Positions 55,672 to 64,000 of a DNA stretch of 64,000 bases are shown here, piece by piece; positions within the stretch are counted from its first letter, which is position 1, and the number at the start of each line of letters is the position of its first letter. The stretch spans positions 19,901-83,900 of the forward strand of contig JAUIDW010000001.1 of assembly GCA_030428395.1 (NCBI GenBank), in the 5' to 3' direction. The notes under the pieces are model-generated. The model was not told where the DNA came from. It saw nothing but the letters and a program-made list of their open reading frames with translations, and did no database searches. A program made the translations under genes and the position numbers. This DNA comes from a bacterium. GTDB lineage: Bacteria; Planctomycetota; UBA1135; GCA-002686595.

Positions 55672-55714
55672 GGGGGGGAGGGGGCCCGCGGGGCGGGCCG
55701 GGGGAGGGGCGCGC
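55672..55714. other. G-rich tract with quadruplex potential
   Basis: Runs of 7, 5, 4, 3, 5 and 4 G occur in about 43 bases of the forward strand (C-rich on the strand of the adjacent reverse gene). The tract sits in the divergent region between the two FG-GAP genes and could form a G-quadruplex. Confidence 0.35.
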
Positions 55715-55783
55715 GCGTCCGGGGCCGGGTCCGGCGCGGGCGGAATCGAGCCAGCCTACGCCAGCGCGGGCGATCGCAGGGCC

Positions 55784-55789
55784 TAGACT
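55784..55789 (+). promoter_or_regulatory. -10-like element for the second FG-GAP protein
   Basis: TAGACT, 8 bases before ATG 55798 (5 before a GTG at 55795). Either start would leave almost no leader. No -35 is recognisable. Confidence 0.4.
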
Positions 55790-55797
55790 TCCCCGTG

Positions 55798-58377
55798 ATG
55801 GGATCCCTCGCGCCGCTGCTGCTCGCCCTGCTCGCCGGCCCCCCCGCCCAGGAGGCCGAGGCGGCCCCGGCCCGGGGCGGGCACGAGGTCTTGCTCGCCG
55901 TCCGGGGGCTGCCCGACGAGGGCGGCTTCGCCACGGCCTTCGGGGCGGCGGGCGACGTGGACGGCGACGGCCTGCGCGACTTCTTCGTGACCGCGCCCTA
56001 CCGCGCCGCCGGGCGCCAGCGGCGCGGCAGCGTGCGCATGGTCTCGAGCGCGGACGGCCGCACCCTCTGGCGCGCCGACGGCGAGGCCTTCCTGGAGCGC
56101 GGCCCGTACCAGGAGGGCGAGCTGGGCCTCCTGGCCGTCGCCTGCGGCGACGCGGACGGCGACGGCGTCGAGGACGTGCTCCTCGCCGGCCTCCACCGCG
56201 CGGACGACGAGGCGCGCACGCTCGCGCTGCACGTCCTCTCCGGCGCGGACGGCAGTCACGTCCGGTCGCTGGCGCCGGGATGGCCCGACGGCGGCGCCCG
56301 GCTCGGCCTGCTCGGCGACGTCGACGGCGACGGCGCGCCGGAGGTGTGGGTCGGCCTGCCCGCGTACGAGGTCGACGGCGAGGCGCTGGGCGCCGTGGCC
56401 GTGGTGTCACCGTCGTCCGGCGAGGTCCTCGCGACGCACGTCGGCCGCGGCGGCGACTTCGGTGCCGCGGCGTGGGGTCCCGGAGACGGTCGCCTGTGGG
56501 TCTCGTCGCCTGCGGCGGAGGGCGAGCCGCAGCTGTGGCAGCTCGAGGACGGGAGCCTGGGGCCCGTCGACCTCCACCGCTGGGATCGCGCTCCTGGGGT
56601 CTGGGGCGAGGAGCTCGCGGGGGGCCTGGGCCTGTACTCGATGGGCGTCCTGCACCTCGACGAGGGGAAGACCCCGTTCCTGCTCGCCGCATCGCCGGAC
56701 GCGGCCGGCTACCGCGTGGAGAACTACGTGCCGTTCGGGGTCCTGCTGGACGGCCCGCTGGAGGTCGCGGCACGAACGGTCCCCGACCTCGAGGCGGTCC
56801 CGTCCTTCGCCGGTGCGGAGCTGCCCGCCCCGCGGCAGTTCGCCGTCGGCTGGCTAGACGGACAGGGCCGCGGCCATCTCGACGTGCACGACTACGCGTC
56901 CCGGGGCGTCGTGCGCATCGAGCACCACGCCTGCGGGCATCCCTTCGGGCGCGTCCCCCGGTGCGCGGCGACGGACGTCGACGGCGACGGCCGCTCCGAG
57001 CTGCTCGTGGCGGTCGACGGGCACTTCCACGGGCACCCGCTGTCGTCCCAGGGCGAGGTGCAGCTCGTGCGCTGGTCGCCCGCGGCCGCGCCGGCTCCCG
57101 ATCCCGCGGCGTTCGACGCGCGCGTGCTGCGCGAGCGCGGCGCGCTGCACCTGTTCCTGCCGCCCCGGCAGGTCCAGGGCGCCCCGCGGCGCGCGGGGTT
57201 CGGCGGCGACGTGCGCGCGGCGGGAGACCTCGACGGCGACGGGGTGGGCGACCTGCTCGTGGGGCCCTGGATCGCGGGCGAGGGGTCCGAGCAGGTGCTC
57301 GCGTTCTCCGGCGCGACCGGCGAGCGCCTGTTCGCGATCGTCCACGACAAGCTCTTCGGCTACGCCGCGGCCGGGGACCGCGACGACGACGGACGCGCCG
57401 ACCTGGTCGTGCAGTCCACCGACGTGCCCCAGCGCCCCGGCGGCGCCGGGTGGCCCGCCTCGGGCGACGCCGGGCTGCCGCTCGGCGACGGCCGCGCGGC
57501 GCTGTTCGGCTGGGGCCAGCGCGTGCTCGCCGTCGGCGACCTCGACGGCGACGGCGTGGAGGAGGTCCTGGTGGGCGCGCCGACCGACTCGGACGGCGAC
57601 GGCACGGCCGGTCCGGCCTCCGCCCGCCTGCACGCCGGCGCCGACGGCCGCGAGCTGTGGCGCGTGGACCGCGGCGACCGCCTGGACGAGCTCGGCGCGG
57701 CCCTGGCCGTCCTCGGCGACGTCGACGGCGACGGCGTGGCCGACGTGGCGCTGGGTGCGCCGTCCGCCGCGGTCGGCGGGGACGCGCGCGACCGCCGCGG
57801 CGCCGTGCTCGTGGTCTCGGGCGCCAGCGGCGCGGTGCTCCACGAGACGACCGGCGCGGCGCGGGGCGAGCGCTTCGGCGAGGCGCTGTGCGCGGTCCCC
57901 GACCTCGACGGCGACGGAGCGCCGGACCTCGCGGTGGGCGCGCCGCGCGGGGGCGACGGCCGCACCGGCCGCGTGGCGCTGCTCTCGGGGGCGACCGGCG
58001 CGCCCCTGAGGACGATCTCCGGCCGGCGGCCCGACGAGCTGTTCGGCAGCGCGCTCGCGTGCGCCGACCTGGACGGCGACGGCGCGGACGAGCTGGTCGC
58101 CGGGGCGCCGGTAGCCGCGCACGTCTGGCCGCTCGAGTTCGGCCGGGTCTATGCCCTCGACCCGCGCGACGGCGCCGAGGCCTGGCGGCTCAACGACCCG
58201 CCGCGCCGCGAGGACTGCGTCCGCGGCGACTTCGGCGCGTCGCTCGCGCTGCCCGGGGACCTGGACGGCGACGGCCGGCCCGAGCTGGCGGTCGGCGCGC
58301 CCTACCGGCGGCTCGACCGCGACGACGGCAGCGTCTGGATCTACCGCGGCGCGGGTCTCGACGACGCGGGCCGCTAA
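55798..58377 (+). CDS. Exported FG-GAP (integrin-alpha-like) repeat protein
   Basis: An 859-residue exported protein with a short leader (SLAPLLLALLAGPPAQE). It contains at least 11 D-x-D-G-D-G loops, each with the following beta strand, for example DVDGDGLRDFFV, DLDGDGVGDLLVG, DLDGDGVEEVLVG, DLDGDGAPDLAVG and DLDGDGRPELAVG, consistent with one or two seven-bladed propellers that bind calcium. The loops are also repeated at DNA level. No membrane helix or C-terminal anchor is visible. GTG at 55795 is an alternative start. Role unknown, probably surface adhesion or scaffold. It lies divergent to the other FG-GAP gene. Confidence 0.82.
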   Translation: MGSLAPLLLALLAGPPAQEAEAAPARGGHEVLLAVRGLPDEGGFATAFGAAGDVDGDGLRDFFVTAPYRAAGRQRRGSVRMVSSADGRTLWRADGEAFLERGPYQEGELGLLAVACGDADGDGVEDVLLAGLHRADDEARTLALHVLSGADGSHVRSLAPGWPDGGARLGLLGDVDGDGAPEVWVGLPAYEVDGEALGAVAVVSPSSGEVLATHVGRGGDFGAAAWGPGDGRLWVSSPAAEGEPQLWQLEDGSLGPVDLHRWDRAPGVWGEELAGGLGLYSMGVLHLDEGKTPFLLAASPDAAGYRVENYVPFGVLLDGPLEVAARTVPDLEAVPSFAGAELPAPRQFAVGWLDGQGRGHLDVHDYASRGVVRIEHHACGHPFGRVPRCAATDVDGDGRSELLVAVDGHFHGHPLSSQGEVQLVRWSPAAAPAPDPAAFDARVLRERGALHLFLPPRQVQGAPRRAGFGGDVRAAGDLDGDGVGDLLVGPWIAGEGSEQVLAFSGATGERLFAIVHDKLFGYAAAGDRDDDGRADLVVQSTDVPQRPGGAGWPASGDAGLPLGDGRAALFGWGQRVLAVGDLDGDGVEEVLVGAPTDSDGDGTAGPASARLHAGADGRELWRVDRGDRLDELGAALAVLGDVDGDGVADVALGAPSAAVGGDARDRRGAVLVVSGASGAVLHETTGAARGERFGEALCAVPDLDGDGAPDLAVGAPRGGDGRTGRVALLSGATGAPLRTISGRRPDELFGSALACADLDGDGADELVAGAPVAAHVWPLEFGRVYALDPRDGAEAWRLNDPPRREDCVRGDFGASLALPGDLDGDGRPELAVGAPYRRLDRDDGSVWIYRGAGLDDAGR

Positions 58378-58411
58378 GCGCCCGCCCGCTCTCCCGGAGG
58401 CCGCCCGGCTC

Positions 58412-60037
58412 TCAGCGCGCCTCGGCCGGGTGCGGCACGCGCGGCAAGGGCGCGAGGCCCCAGGGCAGGTGCTCGGTGCGCAGGCCGGGGTCCTCGGTCT
58501 CGCTGTCGAGGTAGCCCAGCGCCCGCAGGTCGCCGGCCAGCGTGTCGGCGATCCCGGTCTTGCGCTCGCGCGCCGGAGTGTGGCGCAGGTGCGCGTGGTG
58601 GGCGCGCATGCGGTCGAGCTCGTCCTCGAGCTCCCGCCAGCCCTCCCGGGCCGCCGCCGAGTCGGCCCCGCCGTCCGAGCGCTGCTGGAAGGGGTCCGCG
58701 CGCAGGTCGTGGGCCATGGCGCCCTGGACGCGGATGCGCCCGTCGGGCTCGACCACCAGGCTGCGCGTCAGCGAGCGGCGCGGCGTGCGCGCCACGTGCA
58801 GCAGGAAGTGGCGGTAGCTGCCGTCGGTGACGACCTCGTAGCGGTACAGGCTGCCGATCTGCGGGCGGAGCTCGACCGGCCGGCCCGACAGCGCCGGGAC
58901 CAGGCTCAGGCCGTACATGCTCTTCTCGGCGCCCAGCCCGGCCAGGTCGAGTACGGTGGGCGCCACGTCGCTCAGGCTGACGGGCGCGTCCGACAGCGAG
59001 GCGGGGTCGGCCACGGCGCTCGCCGGCGGCACGACCAGCAGCGGGACGCGCAGCACCTCCTCGAACAGGTGCTGGCGGTGGCCGCGGCCGGCGTGCTCGA
59101 AGAACTCCTCGCCGTGGTCGGAGGTGATCACGACGACGGCGTCGTCCAGCACGCCGCGCTCCTCGAGCAGGTCCAGCAGGTCGCCGACCGCGGAGTCGGT
59201 CCAGGCCACCTCGCCGTGGTACAGCGCCACGACGTGCTCGAGGTCGCGGTCGCCGATCTGCCGCGCCGGGCTCTTCGAGTCGTCGTAGATGCGCTCGTTG
59301 AACCAGAACTCGCGCCCGTCGATCGTCCCCTGGTAGTCGGGGTCGAACATCGTGTCGTAGGGCGGCGGCGGGACGTAGTCGAAGTGCGGGTCGAAGAAGT
59401 GCGCGAACAGGAAGACCGGCGCGTCGGGGTCGGCCTGCTCGAAGCGGTCCAGCATGGCGGCCGCGCGCTCGACGACGTTGCGCGACGTGACGTCGGCGTG
59501 GGCGGCGCGCTCCTTGTCGGCGGTGGCGGACTGGAACGTGCTGCCGCTCTCCAGCGCCTCCTGGAACGCGCGGGCGAGCTCGTCGCCGTCGGTCATGGCG
59601 TTCTCGTAGGCGTCGAAGCCGCGCGCAAACCCGTAGCCGCCCTCGAGGTACCAGCCGGTGAAGAGCCCGCCGGTGGCGTAGCCGGCGCCCTTCAGCACCT
59701 CCGGCAGCGTGGGCAGCAGCGGGTCGATGACGACGTCGTCGCTCTCGACGCCGTGGACGGTCGGCGGGCAGCCGGTGAAGAGCTGCACGTGCGCCGGCAG
59801 GGTCCAGCTCGAGCCCGAGGTCGCCTGCGTGAAGACCGTGCCGCGCCCGGCGAAGGCGGTCAGCCGCGGGGCGCGCTCCGCGTCGCGGAACGTCAGCGCG
59901 TCGGCCCGCACGGTGTCGAGCGAGATCACGATCACGTTCGGCCGCGGGCCGGCCGGCGCGTCGGCGCAGGCGGCCAGCAGCAGCGCGCCGCCGAGCAGCA
60001 GGGCGCCGGCGCAGCGGGGTCGTCGCGGGGCGGACAT
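58412..60037 (-). CDS. Sulfatase-like hydrolase lipoprotein with threonine at the nucleophile position
   Basis: A 541-residue lipoprotein (lipobox LLAAC, Cys24) of the alkaline phosphatase/sulfatase superfamily. VIVISLDTVRADALTF holds the first metal aspartate, and the second motif YDDSKSPARQIG and VITSDHGEEFFEHAGRGH with the D-H-G metal site are clear. The sulfatase signature C/S-x-P-x-R reads T79-L-P-A-H (SSWTLPAHVQLFTG), so there is no cysteine or serine to become formylglycine. Threonine is the nucleophile in LtaS-like phosphoglycerol transferases and some phosphodiesterases, so a phosphorylated substrate is possible. Substrate unknown. Confidence 0.85.
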   Translation of the reverse strand: MSAPRRPRCAGALLLGGALLLAACADAPAGPRPNVIVISLDTVRADALTFRDAERAPRLTAFAGRGTVFTQATSGSSWTLPAHVQLFTGCPPTVHGVESDDVVIDPLLPTLPEVLKGAGYATGGLFTGWYLEGGYGFARGFDAYENAMTDGDELARAFQEALESGSTFQSATADKERAAHADVTSRNVVERAAAMLDRFEQADPDAPVFLFAHFFDPHFDYVPPPPYDTMFDPDYQGTIDGREFWFNERIYDDSKSPARQIGDRDLEHVVALYHGEVAWTDSAVGDLLDLLEERGVLDDAVVVITSDHGEEFFEHAGRGHRQHLFEEVLRVPLLVVPPASAVADPASLSDAPVSLSDVAPTVLDLAGLGAEKSMYGLSLVPALSGRPVELRPQIGSLYRYEVVTDGSYRHFLLHVARTPRRSLTRSLVVEPDGRIRVQGAMAHDLRADPFQQRSDGGADSAAAREGWRELEDELDRMRAHHAHLRHTPARERKTGIADTLAGDLRALGYLDSETEDPGLRTEHLPWGLAPLPRVPHPAEAR

Positions 60038-60043
60038 GGCGGG

Positions 60044-60072
60044 AGGCTACCGGCGCGTCCGCGGGCGGACAA
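60044..60072 (-). promoter_or_regulatory. Leaderless promoter for the sulfatase-like gene
   Basis: Reading the reverse strand: TTGTCC (60072-60067), a 17-base spacer, TAGCCT (60049-60044), six bases, and the ATG at 60037. It lies in the 47-base gap after the DUF1573 gene. Confidence 0.55.
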
Positions 60073-60084
60073 CGCGGGCGCGGC

Positions 60085-61296
60085 TCATCCGTCCAGGCGG
60101 ACGGTGCCGGTGTAGGCCACGCGGACCTCCGGGAACTGCGGGTCGTCGATCTCGAGGACGACCTCGCCCTCGAGCTCGGGCACGTCGAGGGTCGGCAGGG
60201 TCTCGAGCTGGATCGTCCAGCGCGCGGAGCCGCCCTCGCGCGTGCCGTCCACGGGGTCGACCGTCAGCCGCAGGTGCGGCGCCGCGGGGCCCTCGACGCG
60301 GGCGTCCACCACGCGCAGGCGGTGGCCGGGGAGCAGGGTGGCCAGCTCGCTGCGGGCGACCGGCTGGCGGTCCAGGGAGCGCTCGGGGAACACGAGCCTG
60401 CGCGGGACGACCTCGACGTCGGGGACGGCCAGCGCCTGCACGGGCACGGCGAACGTGCGGCCGGCGTCCTGGCCCTCCTCGTCGAGCACGGCCATCACGA
60501 CCTCGCCCTGGAACAGGCCGCGCGGGATCGGCGGGACCAGGCGCACGGAGAGCGTCCACACGTCCAGGCCGAAACGCTGCTCGTGGCGCAGGTCGGTCAG
60601 CACCTGCTCGGGCGCGGAGACGACCTCGCCCAGCCCCAGGCCCTCGTGGTTGGCGCGCGTGATGTCCACCATCGCGACGCCGCCGCCGCTGACGGGCACG
60701 CGCTTCATGTCCAGCCGCCCGGGGACCGCCACGAAGGGCACGTCGACGATCAGGTGGACCTCGAGGGTCAGGTAGAAGACCTCGTCGGAGCCCTCCGCCT
60801 CCGAGGTGACGCGCACCAGGACGCGCTTGCTCTTGTTCTGCTTGTCGACGTTGCGGGTGTCGACCTCGAGGCGCAGGTCCGCGTGGTGGCCCGGGGGGAT
60901 GGTCAGCACGTCCCCGGCCCGCCCCAGGTCGCCGATGCGCACGGTCCCGTCCGGCTCGGTGTAGGAGACCGAGGGCACGGTGCAGCCGCAGCCCGGCTTG
61001 ACGGCGCGGAGGGTGACGGGCGTGGCCTCGACGTTCTCGAGCTGGACGTCGACGACCTGCACGCTGCCGTAGGGGACGCGGCCGAGGTCGAAGTTGTAGT
61101 CGCGCTCGGGGTCCATCGGGTTGGCGATGCGCAGCCCGCGGGGGGCCTCGCCGACGTCGAACGGGTTGGGCGCGGCCGCGGCCGGGGCGGAATCCGCGCC
61201 GGCGGCGGTCGGTTCGGACGGCGCGCAGGCCGCGAGGGCCAGCAGGGCGGCCGCGGCGGCCAGGCGGCCGCGGCGGGGGGCGGTGGGAGGCGGCAT
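60085..61296 (-). CDS. DUF1573-containing lipoprotein
   Basis: A 403-residue lipoprotein with lipobox LLALAAC (Cys24). The first mature domain follows the DUF1573 pattern: YNFDLGRVPYGSVQVVDVQL, then LENVEATPVTLRAVKPGCGC (with the CGC typical of this domain), an Ig-like fold common in planctomycetes. At least one more Ig-like domain follows (VPGRLDMKRVPVSGGGVAMV, then VVPRRLVFPERSLDRQPVAR). Function unknown. The start is preceded by a leaderless-type -10. Confidence 0.8.
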   Translation of the reverse strand: MPPPTAPRRGRLAAAAALLALAACAPSEPTAAGADSAPAAAAPNPFDVGEAPRGLRIANPMDPERDYNFDLGRVPYGSVQVVDVQLENVEATPVTLRAVKPGCGCTVPSVSYTEPDGTVRIGDLGRAGDVLTIPPGHHADLRLEVDTRNVDKQNKSKRVLVRVTSEAEGSDEVFYLTLEVHLIVDVPFVAVPGRLDMKRVPVSGGGVAMVDITRANHEGLGLGEVVSAPEQVLTDLRHEQRFGLDVWTLSVRLVPPIPRGLFQGEVVMAVLDEEGQDAGRTFAVPVQALAVPDVEVVPRRLVFPERSLDRQPVARSELATLLPGHRLRVVDARVEGPAAPHLRLTVDPVDGTREGGSARWTIQLETLPTLDVPELEGEVVLEIDDPQFPEVRVAYTGTVRLDG

Positions 61297-61302
61297 GGAC
61301 GA

Positions 61303-61308
61303 GGTCTA
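61303..61308 (-). promoter_or_regulatory. Leaderless-type -10 for the DUF1573 lipoprotein
   Basis: Reverse-strand TAGACC followed by six bases and the ATG (61296). No convincing -35. It overlaps the divergent region shared with glyA. Confidence 0.45.
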
Positions 61309-61321
61309 CGGGCGTCGTGGG

Positions 61322-61349
61322 TTGCCCTCGAGCGCGGAGGGCCGACAAT
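61322..61349 (+). promoter_or_regulatory. Possible promoter for glyA
   Basis: TTGCCC (61322-61327), a 16-base spacer, GACAAT (61344-61349). The leader of about 83 bases before the ATG at 61439 shows no obvious riboswitch fold. Confidence 0.35.
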
Positions 61350-61438
61350 GGCGCGAATTCGCACGCCCGGCGGGCGGCGGAGCTGCGCACGGCGGCCCCG
61401 CGGTCGGGGCGGCGGTCGAGACGAACAGGGAACTCTGC

Positions 61439-62689
61439 ATGTCCGAAGTGCGCACGGATGCGGCCGTCTGGGCCGCGGTCGACCGGGAGCTGGAGCGTCA
61501 GGAGACCCAACTCGAGCTCATCGCCTCCGAGAACCACACGTCGCGGGAGGTGATGGCGGCGGCCGGCACGGTCCTCACCAACAAGTATGCCGAGGGCTAC
61601 CCCGGAAGGCGCTACTACGGCGGCTGCGAGTTCGTCGACGAGGTCGAGAACCTGGCCCGGGAGCGGGCCCAGGAGCTGTTCGGCGCCCCGCGCGCCAACG
61701 TCCAGGCCCACAGCGGCACCCAGGCCAACGTGGCGGCGCTGATGGCGCTCTGCAAGCCGGGCGACAAGGTCCTGGCCATGTCGCTGGACCACGGCGGGCA
61801 CCTGTCGCACGGCCACCCGAAGAACTTCTCGGGCGTGTTCTACGAGTTCCACTCCTACGGGCTCGACCGCGCGACCGAGCGCCTCGACATGGACGCGATC
61901 CGCGAGCAGGCGCTCGCCGTGCGCCCGCACGTGCTGATGGCGGGCGCCTCGGCGTACTCCCGCGTGATCGACTTCGAGGCCTTCGCCTCGATCGCGCGCG
62001 AGGTCGACGCGCACCTGATGGTCGACATGGCGCACATCGCCGGCCTCGTCGCGGGCGGCGCGCACCCCAGCCCCGTCCCGCACGCGACGGTCACGACGAT
62101 GACCACGCACAAGACCCTGCGCGGCCCGCGCGGCGGCCTGATCCTCGCGGACGTCGAGTGGATGAAGAAGGTCAACAGCGCGGTCTTCCCCGGCGGGCAG
62201 GGCGGCCCGTTCATGCACACGATCGCGGCCAAGGCGATCGCCTTCCGCGAGGCGCTGGCGCCGGAGTTCCGCGACTACGCCGCGCGGGTCGTCGCCAACG
62301 CCGGCCGCCTGGCCGAGACGCTGTCGGGCCGCGGCGTGCGCATCGTCTCGGGCGGCACCGACAACCACCTGATGCTGGTCGACGTGGGCTCGAAGGGCCT
62401 GACCGGCGCGGAGGCCGAGGAGGCGCTCCACGCGGTCGACCTGACCTGCAACAAGAACCTGATCCCGTTCGACGAGCAGCCGCCGATGAAGGCCTCGGGC
62501 GTCCGCCTCGGGACGGCCGCGATCACCACGCGCGGGCTCGACGAGGACGACATGACGCGCCTGGGCAACTGGATCGCGGACGTGCTGGACGCGCCCGCCG
62601 ACGAGGACGTCGCGCGCCGCGTGCGCGGCGAGGTCGGCGAGCTGGCCCGCGCGAAGCCGATCTACCCGGCCCTGGCGCCGAGCGTCTGA
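61439..62689 (+). CDS. glyA: Serine hydroxymethyltransferase
   Basis: PLP enzyme that interconverts serine and glycine and charges tetrahydrofolate with one-carbon units. 416 residues, normal length. Motifs: LELIASENHTSREVM, NKYAEGYPGRRYYGG, NVQAHSGTQANVAAL, DMAHIAGLVAGG, and the PLP lysine Lys225 in TTMTTHKTLRGPRGG. NKNLIPFDEQPPMKASGVRL is also typical. Single gene in its unit; it converges with the HTTM gene, with only 6 bases between stops. Confidence 0.97.
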   Translation: MSEVRTDAAVWAAVDRELERQETQLELIASENHTSREVMAAAGTVLTNKYAEGYPGRRYYGGCEFVDEVENLARERAQELFGAPRANVQAHSGTQANVAALMALCKPGDKVLAMSLDHGGHLSHGHPKNFSGVFYEFHSYGLDRATERLDMDAIREQALAVRPHVLMAGASAYSRVIDFEAFASIAREVDAHLMVDMAHIAGLVAGGAHPSPVPHATVTTMTTHKTLRGPRGGLILADVEWMKKVNSAVFPGGQGGPFMHTIAAKAIAFREALAPEFRDYAARVVANAGRLAETLSGRGVRIVSGGTDNHLMLVDVGSKGLTGAEAEEALHAVDLTCNKNLIPFDEQPPMKASGVRLGTAAITTRGLDEDDMTRLGNWIADVLDAPADEDVARRVRGEVGELARAKPIYPALAPSV

Positions 62690-62695
62690 GCGGCC

Positions 62696-63979
62696 TCACC
62701 GACGCGGGCGGGGCAGCAGCGCCGCCAGCGGAGCCGTCCACGGCAGGCGCACCGCGACGGCGCGCCAGGCCGCGGGCCCCGCGCGCTCGCCCCCCGGGGT
62801 GCGGACCCGCAATGGGCGCGCGGCCGTCGGCGCGTCGCCCTCCCAGGCCAGCAGCCCGCACCCGTCCGCCGCGGCCAGCAGGGCCCGGGTCCAGGCCGCG
62901 CGCCCGGCGCCGAGCAGCGGCAGGGGCGCGCGGTGGACGAGCGGCAGCACGAACCGGGCCGCGAGCGGCAGCAGGAACAGCGCCGTCCAGGCCGGCAGGT
63001 AGCGCAGGAACACGCTCGCGACCAGCGCCGCCGGGGCCCCGACCGCGGCGGCGGCGCCCGCGGCCGACACCGGACCGCGGCGCGCGCGCTCGACGAACCA
63101 GCCCGGGACGCGCTCGAGCGGCAGGTACGCGATCAGCAGGAACCACAGCGTGACGTAGGGGCCCGTGTCCATCGTCTTCCAGGCGGCCAGGTGGAAGCCG
63201 GCGGCGGCGGGCAGGAAGAACCACCGGGTGGCCGGCGCGACGAGCACCAGGGGGAACAGCCCCTGCACGGCGAGGGTGACGACGCTCGCGAGGACGGCGA
63301 GCTCGACCGACTGCACGGCGAAGGCCGACCAGTCGTTGTCGTAGCGCACCAGGATGCCCATCAGCGTGTAGCCGTTGGCCCAGTCGAGCCCGCGCAGGCG
63401 CAGCTTGGTCCAGCCCGCGAACCCGTAGCCGATGGCGACGGTCAGGGCGACGAGCTTCAGCGGCACGCCGGCGAAGGGGCTCGTCTCCGGCGCCACGCGC
63501 GGGTCGAGGCCGCGGCGGGCGCGGCGCACGCGCCGCAGCAGGGCGTCGACCGAGAGCCGCGCGCCGACCGGCGCCAGCGGCAGGGCCAGCAGCGCGAAGG
63601 CCAGGCTGACCTTCTCGTGGTGGACCTTGCCGAAGGAGTAGTTGAGCCCGGTCCAGTGGAGCTCGAGCGCGCCGGCCACGAGGCACGCGAGCCGCGCGCG
63701 GTAGCCGACCAGCGCCAGGCCGGCGGCGACGAGGGCGGCGCCCAGGACCAGCCGCGCCGCGCCCAGCCCGATGGGTTCGAGCCCGAGCACCTCGAACAGG
63801 TAGATCGGCGTCCACGCCTTGGCGACCGCGCCCGCCGACACCGCCCGCGCGTCGGCGAGGTTCGTGCCCGCGTAGGCGAGCAGGTCGACGACCACCAGCA
63901 GCATCACCAGGGCGCGGAAGGCGCCCAGGCGCACCAGGGACGCCTCGGCGAACCAGAAGCGGTCCCAGCGGCTACCCAC
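62696..63979 (-). CDS. HTTM-domain membrane protein (vitamin K carboxylase-like)
   Basis: A membrane protein of about 427 residues with roughly eight hydrophobic segments. RLGAFRALVMLLVVVDLLAY, LELHWTGLNYSFGKVHHEKV (the conserved His-rich block) and GYGFAGWTKLRL resemble the HTTM domain found in vitamin-K-dependent gamma-carboxylase relatives of bacteria. Function in bacteria is unknown. GTG at 63979 is the first in-frame start in the window, but the frame stays open to the window edge (another 21 bases), so the true start may lie beyond it. Confidence 0.78.
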   Translation of the reverse strand: MGSRWDRFWFAEASLVRLGAFRALVMLLVVVDLLAYAGTNLADARAVSAGAVAKAWTPIYLFEVLGLEPIGLGAARLVLGAALVAAGLALVGYRARLACLVAGALELHWTGLNYSFGKVHHEKVSLAFALLALPLAPVGARLSVDALLRRVRRARRGLDPRVAPETSPFAGVPLKLVALTVAIGYGFAGWTKLRLRGLDWANGYTLMGILVRYDNDWSAFAVQSVELAVLASVVTLAVQGLFPLVLVAPATRWFFLPAAAGFHLAAWKTMDTGPYVTLWFLLIAYLPLERVPGWFVERARRGPVSAAGAAAAVGAPAALVASVFLRYLPAWTALFLLPLAARFVLPLVHRAPLPLLGAGRAAWTRALLAAADGCGLLAWEGDAPTAARPLRVRTPGGERAGPAAWRAVAVRLPWTAPLAALLPRPRR

Positions 63980-64000
63980 CGGGTGCCCCCCGGCGGTAGG

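Noticed and set aside
56311..57740. Repeated GACGGCGACGG blocks that could be read as a CRISPR or tandem repeat array
   Set aside because: The repeats are in frame and encode FG-GAP calcium loops. Spacing is irregular and no cas gene is present.

Overview
The window is one contiguous stretch of a very GC-rich bacterial chromosome with tightly packed genes; no gap between genes exceeds about 270 bases. I see no tRNA, rRNA, CRISPR array, insertion sequence or phage gene. The best guess for the host is a planctomycete (PVC superphylum), from a high-GC lineage rich in secreted FG-GAP proteins. The evidence is a small protein of the family otherwise limited to Planctomycetes and Verrucomicrobia directly after holB (765-1163), a DUF1573 lipoprotein, secreted repeat proteins, a secreted protein ending in the YCTGK...GC tail that I associate with some planctomycetes, and an EF-P whose loop reads TPGNLRA. 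This is inference from gene content; no marker tree could be run.

Layout. 1-5 kb: 3' end of holB, the PVC-type small protein, a reverse-strand S41 C-terminal processing protease and moaC. 4.8-23.6 kb: a long forward block that begins with accB-accC and runs without a clear break through a FecR-like lipoprotein into an exopolysaccharide locus. It contains UDP-xylose synthase, glmS, a UDP-glucuronate-epimerase-like enzyme, rmlA, rmlD, rmlB, a Wza-type export lipoprotein, a Wzz-like chain-length protein, an O-antigen-ligase-like membrane protein, an AsnB amidotransferase, two GT4 glycosyltransferases and a DUF3473 polysaccharide deacetylase. 23.6-30.4 kb: a reverse block with a 1363-residue TPR protein, a sigma-54 activator with a degenerate receiver and a degenerate kinase-like partner. 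30.6-33.7 kb: forward again, with an intact GT2, a GT2 paralogue that has lost its DXD motif, and a FemAB/GNAT-type protein. Several of these families accompany exosortase (XrtA/PEP-CTERM) EPS loci elsewhere, but no exosortase gene is in the window.

33.7-44.3 kb: a reverse three-gene operon (PEGA lipoprotein, GmhB-like HAD phosphatase, GspG-like pseudopilin), a GT39-like membrane protein, efp, rpoN, a large unknown exported protein, a small membrane protein, a degenerate GGDEF protein, a second sigma-54 activator with GAFTDA in place of GAFTGA, and an LpxH-like phosphoesterase. 44.4-50.7 kb: cmk, plsC, rpsA, an unknown lipoprotein, tyrS and a methyltransferase. 50.8-61.3 kb: secreted proteins (sortilin/BNR-type propeller, two FG-GAP proteins, a sulfatase-like hydrolase with Thr at the nucleophile position, a DUF1573 lipoprotein). 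The window ends with glyA and an HTTM-domain membrane protein.

Two themes cut across the window. Many neighbours overlap by ATGA or GTGA, implying translational coupling. Several transcription-unit leaders have a TANNNT-like -10 element exactly six bases before the start codon, so they are probably translated from leaderless mRNAs.
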